64,000 nt of DNA from Sindora glabra. Lineage: Eukaryota > Streptophyta > Magnoliopsida > Fabales > Fabaceae. Made by a program: the position numbers and the translations under genes. Shown here in pieces: positions 24,451-35,727 of this stretch. The stretch spans positions 62,519,455 through 62,583,454 of the forward strand of contig CM035226.1 in assembly GCA_020226215.1 (NCBI GenBank). Direction: 5' to 3'. The notes beneath the pieces are model-generated. The model ran no database searches. It worked only from the letters and a program-made list of their open reading frames with translations, and was not told where the DNA came from. Numbering within the stretch: position 1 is the first letter of the stretch; every line of letters begins with the position of its first letter.

Positions 24451-26520
24451 TTTTGTATGTTGTATTCTTTGAGAAAAATATATGAATGCGTGTTAATTAA
24501 AGTTTAAAATTATATGTGCAGGTGGAAATTAACAAATAAGGATATACATAGGAGGTCAAATGCAATTTTAATTTTTTTTGAAAAATTTCCCCCAAAAGTT
24601 TTCAAAAAATTTTCAAGATGCGTTCTCAAATCATAAAAATTTCTAGGTAGTGCTAGTATTGAAAATTTAATATTACTTTTATCCAAATATGATTAATGGT
24701 GTTATTTTTTCAATCGAGAGCCCTAACAATTTTTTCACATAATATTTAAATAAAATTACAAAAGCTGTAAGTTTAAAAAAGGAGACAGCCTTATATATAA
24801 TAATAGAGCTTATCCCTTTTCAAAAGACAAATTTTCTTGTAAACCAATTTCATTATGTAATTACTACCCTAATAAATTAATATCTACAAGTACACATCCC
24901 TTGAAACGTCCTTCCTCATAAAATGTTGCTGCATAAATTTTCTTTTAATTTTTATGCGTCTTATTTGTTAATTAAAGGTTAAAATTAACAGAAATATATT
25001 ACTCATAATCTTGAAAGTTTGACATATTGAAAATTCGTGTCTTCATGTTAAAACAAACTATCTTGATGCATCTTCTGCCACTATATATAATCAGTCAATA
25101 TGAGTTCCTATAATGTGATCATAATCTATGTGATGCGCCGACAACTCACCGCATCAAGCGCATTTGCGCGCAACACCAATCTATCATTCCTCAATTTAAA
25201 TTGTTCAAAATAAAAGAATAAAATCTTTGAATAAGAAATGAAAATTGCAGAAGAAATACTGGAAGAGATCACTTCTTTACAACTAAATAAACATAAAAAA
25301 TTACTTGAGAAGAAGGTTCATTTTTTGCATGATAAAACAGAGATAAAATAGAAAGCAGAGGATGAACGGTACCTGATAGCTTCAACCTGAAACTCAGATA
25401 CAAAACCCTTCAAAACTGATGTAGAATCTTCAAAATCGATGCAGATACATACTCTTAAAGGCAGATCGACAGATCCAAACTCCCAAATCCAAGATCCAAC
25501 ACTCCAATTTGAAGAAGAAGTGTTTTCAGCTTCTCAATGTCAATCGCCTTCTCTTAGGATCAAATAACTACCTCGTCTTGCCTTTTCTGTTTCGGGAAAG
25601 CAAAAGTAAAGGTAAATTTTTGAGATGAAAAATTCAAAGGAAGTTGGATGGGATTCACTCTGCAGAAGATTTTTTGGATTGAGAAGAGAGGGTGAGAGAC
25701 GGAATGTTCTGGAAAAGAGAAAAGAGGGGTTTGATTTAGTAAATGAAAAGGAGAAAGTAAAAATGCGAGACAGAGAGATGGCACTATAGCGGGAAAGATA
25801 TATTTATTTTTAACTGATTATTGACTTTTTCCGATTCGCTATATAAACAATCATATCATAATCTCATTAAAATCATAAAATATTAATTAATGATTGAAAT
25901 TGATTAATTAAAAATTTCACACATTTAAAAAATTGATAACAAATCCATAAATAAAAGGATAAACATCACCTTTAAAAAATTAAGAATAGATTCATAAGTA
26001 ATTTTTAATTGCTATGATTTCTCTTTTAATAATTAATTACTAATTTGTATTTTTAATTTATAATTATTGCAATCATCCTTTTTATTTAAATTATTAATCA
26101 ATCTTTTATGTAGTATTTTTTGTGTATTATCAATATAACCTAATCAATTTTTTTAATTTAAAAGTTCTTAATTACAAAACATATTCATTTATTTTATTTT
26201 ATGCATTCAAAAAATATAATATTAACAAATTATGCTTAATAAATTAGTTTGGGTATTTTAAAAATAAAATTTGCAAGATATATAAAAATTTACATCCATG
26301 ACAATCGCAATCTACATTTTGAAAAATAAATTAATTGCAATAGCAAAAAATACAACATGATATTTAAATCTCTAAGAAGAAATGAAGAAATTAGATAGTG
26401 CAAAATTGAACTCAATAAGAGGGAGATTTGGGTTAAATGATAATTGGTGATTTGGAATAGCTTTTGTTAGACCAAAAATATTATCTCTTCTTTTCAAATA
26501 GTGTGTATGTTCGATGGGCA
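24451..26520. other. Interior of the CACTA-like element without recognised genes
   Basis: AT-rich sequence to 25080, then a GC-richer block (about 25120-25790). A minus-strand ORF (25560-25784, 74 codons, Ser/Pro/Phe-rich N-terminal-like sequence) and pyrimidine-rich flanks could be a captured 5' end of a host gene, but no family is recognised. AT-rich sequence follows to 26520. Confidence 0.4.
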
Positions 26521-26900
26521 TTAAAAAAATGCTATTTAAGGCGGCTCAAGCCGTGATAAAATAAAAAATTCATATTCCCACCTTGTACGTCTTGGAGAAT
26601 GTAAAAAGCAAATTTCTCACGAGCATTTTAGGTGGTTTAAGCCGCCTCAAATCTGACAAAGTCAGATTTCTACTTTTTTGTCCTTAGGAAATGTAAAAAG
26701 GTAATTTCTCACAATTTTTTGAGATTGAGTAAAGCCGCCTCAAAGCTGGCACTGTTAATGCTCCTTCTTTTCCATCTCGAGCAGCACACCGTAATTGTGA
26801 CAAGTTATTTCCCATGATGCATAGTTCGGGCTCCAATGGGTAATTAAGCCGGCATAATCCGTGGGAATTTTCGCCCCAAATAGGATACATTCTTGTAATG
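26521..26900. repeat. Right subterminal repeats and terminus of the CACTA-like element
   Basis: A unit of about 90 bp is repeated. The words RAATGTAAAAAGSNAATTTCTCAC and TAAGCCGCCTCAAA occur near 26598-26650 and again near 26688-26745, with a shorter GGCGGCTCAAGCCG at about 26540. The terminus ATTCTTGTAATG (26889-26900) is one transition from the expected CTTGTAGTG. Confidence 0.6.
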
Positions 26901-27049
26901 CCTAATCTGCATGTTAAGCCTAAATGGTTGAATAGGTGTTGGAATCACAACGGTCCGGTGAGGAATAGCAACTTTAATGGGCATGAGGTTACAATGAAGA
27001 GAGTAAAGATAGAAGTTTTAGGAATTAGGCATGTAAAATAAGTGAGGTG

Positions 27050-27470
27050 AACTTATACGGCCTTAGTCCACACAGTCTGTTATCATACAAGCTTACCCGC
27101 ATAAATTTACATTAAATGTAGGCTTATATACTAAGCTATCCGCGTCACCTCACATGTAGTATGGGCTTACTGTAGGAAACCCATATATTTTTATATTTTT
27201 ATTAATATTTTTACTTTATAATTTATAAATCATATTTTAATATTTTAATTTTTATTAGATTATTTGAGTAAGAAAAATTAGATTGAAACATAGAAATTAA
27301 ATTGAATTTGTTAGGAAGTAATTTAATTATATATATATTAGGCCTAATTGTAATTAAAAAAAAAATTTTGCTTGCATTTAATTCCACAACCGCGTGGGCT
27401 TAACCGTGTAGCCTTTTGCCCGCATAAACTCACATAAAATGTGAGCCTAGGCTGCCCATATTTCTTGAAG
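27050..27470. repeat. Repeat with two CCCGCATAAA-ACATNAAATGT-GCCTA units
   Basis: The first unit (about 27089-27150) has GCTTACCCGCATAAATTTAC and an ACATTAAATGT palindrome before AGGCTTA. The second (about 27405-27463) has TTGCCCGCATAAACTCAC and an ACATAAAATGT palindrome before GAGCCTAGG. AT-rich sequence lies between them. Related words occur at 6829-6964 and 9058-9282. Class unknown. Confidence 0.5.
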
Positions 27471-27544
27471 TCACAGTTTATCAAGAATGATGCTGGAGGG
27501 AGGGCACCAGCGTGGAAAAACGTTAACTGCTACAGTGAAAAAGT

Positions 27545-27862
27545 TAGCCCCGTAGAGAACTCCGTTTAAAAGTTAACGAAAGGAACCTGATTTGGTCACT
27601 TTACCGAGTAAGGGGACCAAAATTATTTAGAAGTTTTAAGAGAGATCAAATGTGTGCAATGTATAAATTAAGGGGAATGAAAAAATATTTAAGCTTATTA
27701 TTGTTTCAATCAAATTACCTTTTGACTTTGTTTTTTTAATCCTACGGGACAGCAACTTGAGAAAAATAAATAAAAGGAATTAAAAAATAAGACAAGTGAT
27801 AATGGTTGCTCTTAAATAAAATAAAAAGAATACAATATAATCAAACATCATTGTTAAAATTA
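27545..27862. repeat. Dispersed repeat forming the left flank of the Helitron-like insertion
   Basis: The reverse complement of 27600-27710 matches 16010-16120. The segment 27720-27862 is collinear with 44833-44978 (for example CGGGACAGCAACTTGAG / CAGGACAATAACTTAAA, then CTCTTAAATAAAATAAAAA / CTCTCAAATAAAATAAAAA). The match resumes at 34612, on the far side of the insertion. Confidence 0.65.
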
Positions 27863-27870
27863 CTATAGTT

Positions 27871-27887
27871 TCCATCCGTTGCATGGA
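27871..27887 (-). other. 3' terminal hairpin of the Helitron-like element
   Basis: A five-base stem (TCCAT/ATGGA) surrounds a 7-nt loop, 8 nt from the inferred 3' end. The ATGCAAC..ATGG wording is shared with the Helitron-like end at 13212-13240, suggesting related families. Confidence 0.6.
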
Positions 27888-27899
27888 TATTTATTATTT

Positions 27900-30800
27900 T
27901 TAATTATTAATATAAAAATGATATATAGTAAAATTTTTAAAAAATATTAAAGTTTAATTTATTATAATTATTTTATAATTTTCAAATTTATAAACAATGG
28001 ATTTTTAAAATATAATATAAGAATCAAAAATAAAATTTATGATTAGGTAATTCGAATAAATTAGATTTTTGATTAATTTAAAAAGAAAATATTTTGTGTT
28101 ATGCTCATAAAATTTAATAATATTAATGTATGAATTATAAATAATATGAGTAAAAAAAAGAAAAAAGAAAAGAAGAATAATCCAATGGAATAGAAACAAT
28201 ATTTAAATTATAAACTCTAGACAAAATTTCAGTTGGTACATATTCAATTTGAAATATAGTATTTGAAAATTAATATTAAAAAAGATATTGAGAAATTTTA
28301 AGTAAATAAATTTGATGTTAATTTTCTTAAAAATTTTATTAAATATATAATGCATAATTATATAATTAAAAATTAAATTAATATTTTCTAATTATAAATT
28401 TAATTTTTTTATATATTTTATAATTCAATAAAATATACCACATTATATTTACACTATTAATGTTAGTATCTAAGTTATAAACAATAGTGATGGACAAAAA
28501 AGAAGAAATAAAAAAATAAAATCCAATGAAACAAAAATAGAACATATCATATTGTATATATATTTCTTTGCAATATTAGTGTTGAAACCATAAACAATAG
28601 AAGTCAAAATTAAAAAGAAAAGAAGAAAATTATGGAACTAGCATAAAAGCTAAAAGTAGATTATGTATTAAAATAATTTAATTTAATTTAATGTAATTTT
28701 GATTTATATAAAATCTTATAATAATAAATATAAAACATATTATATAATATCTATAAAATTCAATAATATTAGCATTTATATTATAAATATTACAAACGAA
28801 TATGAAAAAAATGCAATAAACAAAATAAAAAGAAGTGAAACAATACCTAAATTGTAAAGTCTTAACAAAATTTCAATTGACATATATTTAATTTAATATA
28901 TAATACCTAAAATTAATATTAAGAAAATATTAATAAAATTCAAATAAAAATTTTAATATTATTTTTAAAATATTATTACAAAATAATAAAATATGTAATT
29001 ATTTAATTATTTCAATCGATGTTTTCTATGTTATATTAATTTTAAGAATATTTTATAATTAGATTTAGTCTAAGGTGCTGTATCTATAATATTCTTTAAT
29101 ATTAATGTCTAAATCATAAAAAATAATAATAGAGAGGAAAAGAAAAAATAAAAATACTATAATGAAACAAATAAAAGGAACAGAAATAATGAGTGAGCTA
29201 CAAATTAATATAATAAAAATAAAACACACACTTAAGTAATTTAATTAAATTAGGTCTTATAACTTATTTAAAATATGTCATATGGTATGTATGTATGTAT
29301 ATTATAATTATAATAACATTTAAATTATAAACAATAGGAGTGAACATAGAAAAAGAAAAAAATAGGTTACAAACCAAATAAGAAGGAGATTATGTAACGG
29401 AGTTAAAATATAATATTTTGTTAAATTATATCACTTAATTTATTTAAAATAATTTTATAAAAAATGCATACATACTTTTTTTAATAATATTAAGGTTTGA
29501 ACTGTAAATACACATGAGAAAAAAAAAAGAAAGGAAGTAATAGAAAAATATAAAAAAAAGGATTAATGAGTGCATTGTAAAGGAACATAAGAATTAAAAA
29601 TAAAATATGTTGTTAAGTTATTTAATTAAATCAAATATTTAAATTCTTTAAAATATTTTTACAATTAAAATAAATTTATATAGTATTATATTTAACTACT
29701 TAGTGATATTAGTATTTAAATTTTAAATATTATGAATGAATATAAAAAAAGTAATAAAATAAATAGTAAAGTAATGTCTAAATTGTAAATCCTCGTCTAA
29801 GTTGATGTAAATTTAGATTTAATCATAGAACTTAAAAAGTTTATATAAAAAATATTTATAAATTTTAAATAAATAAATAAATTTTATTTTAATTTGGACA
29901 TATTTCATTAATAATATAATTTATAATTAATTCAATTAATATTTTCTATATTAAATTTTAACTTATTGAAAATATATTTATAATTAATTAAATATATTAT
30001 ATTATATTTATATTTTTTTTGACATTAGTGATCATATTATAAATAATAATAGTGGATATGAAAAAGGAAAAAATGTAACAAAACAAGTAAACAATATTAA
30101 AATATGAAGTAATACAAGAGTTAAAAATTAAATATATTGTTAAGTAATTCATTCAAATTAAATATTTTAATTTATGTAAATTATTTTTATAATAAAAATA
30201 AAATATATACTTCATAATAAATTAGCATCTGAAGTATAAATAACATGAATGTTGTGAAAAAAGAAAAGAAAAGAAAATAAATTACATGAAACAAATGAAA
30301 GAATAGGTAGAATGGATGTACTATAAAGTCATTAAAGTTAAAATAGAATAAGTTGAAAAGTAATTTGATTAAATTAAAATTTTAACTTATTTAAAATATT
30401 TTATAATTAAAATAAAGTCTAAAATATTATATAAATACTATTAAGTAATATTAAGCATATGAGTTATAAATAACATGAGTGAATATGAAAGAATAAATAA
30501 AATAAAAAAGATTTAATATGTATTCAATTTAATGGAATAATAAACAAAATAAAAAGAAAATAAAGCCTGTAACAATTTAAAAATAATAGAAATATAAAAT
30601 GTCATTTAAGTAAATTAAACCTTTGAATTATTTAAAATATTTTTTATAATGAAAATAAAATATATTATATTATAACTATATTATTTAGTAGTGCTAGCAT
30701 TTGAGTGTAACTACTAAAAGTGAATATAAAAAAAAGCAACAAAGAAAATAAAAAATAAAAAATATTTATATAATGTAAAGGAGTAATAATGTAAATAAAA

Positions 30801-33800
30801 AGAAGAAAAATTGCATAAGAATTTAATATGAAGTGCAAATATTGGGTCATAAAAATTCAAATAAAATAAAAAAAGGAAGTGAAAAAAAAAAGAAGAAAAC
30901 AGGATGGAAGAAAGTGTTTTGGCGGGGAAAAATTGAGGGAAAAGTTACACTTGACAAAAGAAATAATGAAAAAAACAAAAGCAAAATCTTATTTTCTTAG
31001 TTTACCTAGCTTGCACACTCATCTTTTTCTAACATAAAAAATATAAATTTATGAAAAAAATTATGAAAAATATTAAAATTTAATTTGTCATATTTAATTT
31101 ATAATTGTATTAGTAAATATTAATTAAATTAGTAAACTTTTAATTCGAAAAATAAGAGTTAAAAATATGATATATAGCAAATAATTTAATTAAATTAGAT
31201 TTTTAACTTATTAGGAAATTTATAATAAAAGATTTTGTGATATATTGATAGTATTGCATGAAATTGAAGTTTATGTTATAAATACATGAAATGAAATTAA
31301 AAGGCAATGAAATAGAGAAAAGAAATAGAAACAATGCATGAGTCGTAAAATAATAAAATTTTAATTGATACATATTTGTAACAACAATTCTTTTACATGG
31401 TATTAACAATTAAAAGATGGCTAAATGAAAAAGTTTATATTTAACATGATTTCTTGATGTACCTATGAATATCATTTGACCCAAAAATAATACATTGACA
31501 AAATCTCTTAGGTATTTCAATATCAATAGGCTAATTGTTTTGCTCGTATTTCTTTCAAAAGCAACAAAAACAAAATCCTTGAAAGCTATTTCTAGGATTC
31601 GAAGATTTGAAACATAGTAAATAAAAATTGATATAAACAATATATTAAGAAATTTAATAAAATAATAAATTTAACTTTTGCATTTTTGTTGAAAAATTGA
31701 ATATATAATTATAAAATTCATATCTAAATTATATTTTTATCTTTTAAAAATATTTTAATAATAAAATCAATTATATATAGTGATATTGGTATCTAATTAT
31801 AAATAATAGCAATAAACATAAAAAAATAAAACTATGGAATGGAACAAATAAAAAGAGGAAAAACAATGGCAGAATTATAAACTAATATAAAAGTTAAAAA
31901 AATTAAAATATATACGTAAGCAATTTAATTTAATTAAATAGTCAACTAATTTAAAATAAAAATAAAGAAAAAATTAAGCATTTCATATTGCATATACACT
32001 CGGTAGATATATTAGTATCTAAGTTATAAAAAATAGAAGATTATGTTACAAGAAAAAGATGCAATAGAGCAAACTTAAAAAAAAAATGAAATTATTGTGA
32101 ACTATTATAAGAGTTAAAAAAATAGAATATGTAGATAAGGTATTCAATTAAATTAAAATTTTAATTTATTCAAAATATTTTGATACTAAAATATATTATA
32201 ATATATAATATTAAATTATATTGTATCAATATTATTTAGTTATATTCATATTTAAATTGTAAATAATAGAATAGGAATAAAAAGAAAAACATGTAATGAA
32301 ATAAATAAAAAGAAATAGAACACTACATAAGTTGAAAAGACTTGGCAAATCTTCAATTAATATAAAATTAAATACAAATATAGTACTCAAAAATTGATAT
32401 CAAGAAATCATTGTTAAAATTTAAATAAAAAGGTTTGATGTTAATTTTATAAATTTCTTAATAAGTAATGGGATATATAATTAATTATTTCAACTAATGC
32501 TTTGCACATTCATTTTTTAACATATTAAATATTTTTATAATTAATTAAATATATAATATTATATCTATATTATTTAGTGATATTAGTACTTCAAGCGTAA
32601 AAAAATAAAAAAATGAAATAGAGAAAAGAAAAGAAAATAATGGATGAGTTGTAAAGTAATATAGTAGCTAAAATTAGAATTTAATTAACTGAAATATGCA
32701 ACTTTTTAAAAATAATTTTATACAAAAATAAAATATACCATATTTTGTATATAAATATATTTGTGAAATTATTGTGTGAGTTATAAACAACGGGAACTGA
32801 TATAAAAAAAGAAGAAAAATGCAATGAATCAAACAAAAAAATAAGAAATGATTAGTAAGCAATAAAATAATATAAGATTTAAAAATAAAAAATTTAATAA
32901 ATTAATTTAATAAAAATTAAATTAAAATTTTTACTTAAATAAAAAAATTTTAAAATAAAAATAGAATATATTATATTATATACACACATCCTACTTTGGA
33001 ATATTGACATATGAGCAATAAATAATATTCACTGAATATGAAAAATATGGATAAATATATAACAAAATAGATATAAAGAAGTGAAACAATGCATTATCTT
33101 GACAAAAATTTAATTAATTTATATTTGATTTAAAATATGAAAACTAAAAAAATGATGTGAAGAATATTTTTAAAATATTTAAATAAATAAATTTGATTTT
33201 AATTTTTAAATTTTTTAAAAAATTGAATATATAATTAATATAAATTATAAATAATAAGAGTGAGTATTAAAAAATATATTCAACGAAGTAGATGTAAACA
33301 CACACACAATGAAGTAAGTAAAGCAATAAAGCAAATAAAGAAAAGAGAGAGTATGCAAGAGCTTGAAAATAGAATATATGATTAAAGAGCACCATTAAAT
33401 TAAATTTTAACTTATTTAAAATAATTTTGTTATAATATAAAATATGTAATATTATATCTATATTACTTTATAATATTAGTATGTTATAATATATGAGTAC
33501 AAAAACACATGTAATAAAGTAGATAAAAGGAAGTGAAATAATATAAGAGTCATAAGGTGTTGACAAAATCTCAATTAAAATTGTTGTATATTTAATTTGA
33601 AATATAATATTTAAAAATTAATATTAAGATAATATTTACAAAATTTTAAAAAATGATTTAAATTTTTAGTTATTTTTATTAAATAATATAATATACAATT
33701 AATCATTTCAATTAATATGTTTTATATTAAAATTTTGTTTATTTAAAATATATTTATAACAAATTTTAATATGTCATTATATATTGATAACATCTTATGA

Positions 33801-34253
33801 CATTAACATATAAATTTTAAATAATAGCGGACATAAAAAAAGGAAAAAATATATAAAGAACAAATAAAATTAAAAGAAATAATGAGTAAGTTGTAAGTAA
33901 TATAAAAGTAAAAAATAGAATATGTAGTTAAATAATTCAATCTAATTAAATGTTTTAATTTATTTTAAATATTTTTGTAGAAGAAATAAAATATGAACTT
34001 CCTGGTGATATTAGTGTTAAACAATAACTTTAAACAAAAAAAAGGAGAAAAGAAGAAAAATATGCTATAAAAATAAATAAAAAGGAGAGAAATAATAGCT
34101 AGTTAAACAATAATATAAAAGATAAAAAAATAGAATTTGTAGTTTGTAATTCAACTAAATTAAAATTTTAACTTGTATAAAATATTTTCATAAAAATGTA
34201 AAATATACTATATTATATCTATATTACATAGTGATATTAGCATTAGAATTATA

Positions 34254-34298
<45 letters not shown>

Positions 34299-34300
34299 AA
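27900..34300 (+). repeat. Degenerate AT-rich tandem array, forward orientation
   Basis: The marker block 'TTATAAATAATAG..TGAATATGAAAAA..AATGYAATRAAACAAATAAAAAGAA' recurs near 28475, 28775, 29115, 29330, 29720, 30045, 30240, 30470, 30710, 31800, 32030, 32265, 32785, 33025, 33820 and 34240. Between markers run TTAAGTAATT..AATTAAAATTTTAACTTATTTAAAATATTTTTATAATAAAAATAAAATATAT and, in longer units only, a TTGACAAAATTTCAATTGAT..ATTTAATTTGAAATATA block. Short units are about 200-240 bp and long ones about 300-330 bp. Small ORFs (28005, 30665, 31203, 31410, 32674) are repeat translation, not genes. Confidence 0.7.
34258..34293. repeat. (TA)n microsatellite
   Basis: About 17 uninterrupted TA dinucleotides inside the last unit of the Helitron-borne array. 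They generate the YIYIYI tracts of two spurious minus-strand ORFs. Confidence 0.9.
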
Positions 34301-34611
34301 AATAAATAAAAGTAATATATATTGTAATAAAGTAATAAAATAAAAAATGGAGAAATTTTGTAAAAGGAAACAAATACATAAAATAAAAAAATAAAAATAT
34401 AATCCTAATCTTTTTGCCACAGGTGGATTGAGAAAAAAATCGAAAGCCCAACAATTAGTTCAGAAAAATTGCAAGAAACACTATGAGACATGAAAGGCGG
34501 GAAAATGGAAATATAAAGCCCTAGTGGACTGATACATTCAGAGAAACAAATATTAATAAAAAAAGGAAAATCAGTTGTTATTTTCTCCGTATAAAAGGCG
34601 ATTAAAAGTGA

Positions 34612-35600
34612 TATCTACTAATTTCTTAATCCAATTCCTCTTATGCCTCCATTTTTTAAATATAGAATTTAAACTTAACATCGCACTTAATTATAATAAT
34701 CATAAAATAAGGATATTTCTACATTGGAAATATCGATTTCTTCCGGCCAGGACTTCCACCCCCAACTTGAAACTTGGAGTTTATTAACTCCAGTCAACTA
34801 AGTTGACTTTTACCTCCATTTGCAAGTTATAGAAACTTGATTTCTTTAACAATCACATTCTTTTTTCTCAAAATTATAATTTAGTCCTTTACTTTTTTTT
34901 TTTTTGCAACTGACGAAAAGAAAATTTTCCACATTATTTTATATGTCCTATCCAAAACATTTTTCTGTGTTTTATTATTATTATTATTCAGCCCCCTCAC
35001 TTATATTAAACATTGGGCTTTTACATTTCAAGTAGTGCGAGTTTGATTTTAAAATAAATATAAATAATTAGACTAAATTTCATCATAATAATTTAAAAAA
35101 AAGGTTATAAATTTCCATTTTATAGGAGCTTAAAATTTGTCTCATTAGTATTATAACATTTTTACTTCTCTTTAAATAAATTACTTATATTTTATATTAT
35201 TATTTTTAAATTTATTCATAATTTTATATGTCCACAAAATTTATATATAAATCAATAGTGATTGCATCAATTATTTAAGTATTGAGTGATTTGTCCAAAT
35301 AATAATCATAATGATAAAACAACAATAAAGATCATTTTCCAACAAAGCATGTGCAAAAATGAAGACACTTAACCTTTAGATTTCTTATTAAATATACGAA
35401 AGTACAACTACTATTTTTAATAGAAAAGTGAAAAATAAAAATTTTACAAGATTTATAAAATTAAATATATGTATTATTATAAATTTTTTGTCTATATAAT
35501 AAAGTATAATATTGAATTTAGAAATTAAATACATAAATTTAAATTAGTGGCAATGAATTGTTGGATCTGCCATTGCTTTGCAATTATGCCCGTGCTCTTT
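34612..35600. other. Right flank of the Helitron-like insertion, then AT-rich intergenic sequence
   Basis: 34612-34640 (TATCTACTAATTTC..AATCCAATTCC) continues the paralogous alignment with 44979-45010. Beyond that no gene or element is recognised. The ORF at 34575-34787 crosses the insertion boundary and is not credible. Confidence 0.5.

Positions 35601-35727
<127 letters not shown>

Larger units (their letters stand above)
19571..26900. mobile_element. CACTA (En/Spm)-like element, decayed, with nested gypsy fragments
   Basis: The left end begins CACTACAAGAATG. The right end, read on the minus strand from 26900, begins CATTACAAGAATG, and similarity continues for about 45 bp (ATT.G.G....TTCCC..GGA). 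The left subterminal region (19590-19830) is rich in TTTCCCACGG-type repeats, like the left end of the better-defined CACTA element at 54380. The right subterminal region has about 90-bp repeats. A C-terminal ORF remnant near 20220-20460 (minus) is shared with the other element. No transposase core (TNP2-like) is visible. The 3-bp target duplication is not clear (GCC versus CCT), so the pairing of these two ends is inferred. Confidence 0.6.
27863..34611 (-). mobile_element. Helitron-like non-autonomous element filled with AT-rich repeats
   Basis: On the minus strand the element starts TCACTTTTAATCGCC (34611 leftward) and ends with hairpin TCCAT-loop-ATGGA (27871-27887), 8 nt, and terminal CTATAG (27868-27863). 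The flanks are A and T: the 5' flank AGTAGATA and the 3' flank TAATTTTAAC join to reproduce the uninterrupted paralogue at 44970-44995 (AGTAGGTATAATTTTTAAG). There is no target duplication. TC start, 3' hairpin, insertion between A and T and absence of a duplication together fit a Helitron. The terminal CTATAG departs from canonical CTAG by two bases. There is no Rep/helicase ORF, so it would depend on another element. The interior is the degenerate array described separately. Confidence 0.72.

Noticed and set aside
19571..26900. A 3-bp target duplication for this CACTA-like element
   Set aside because: Left flank GCC and right flank CCT do not match without assuming a lost base, so no duplication is claimed.
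34208..34454. Two overlapping minus-strand ORFs with YIYIYI tracts
   Set aside because: Produced by the (TA)n microsatellite in the AT-rich array; no domain.
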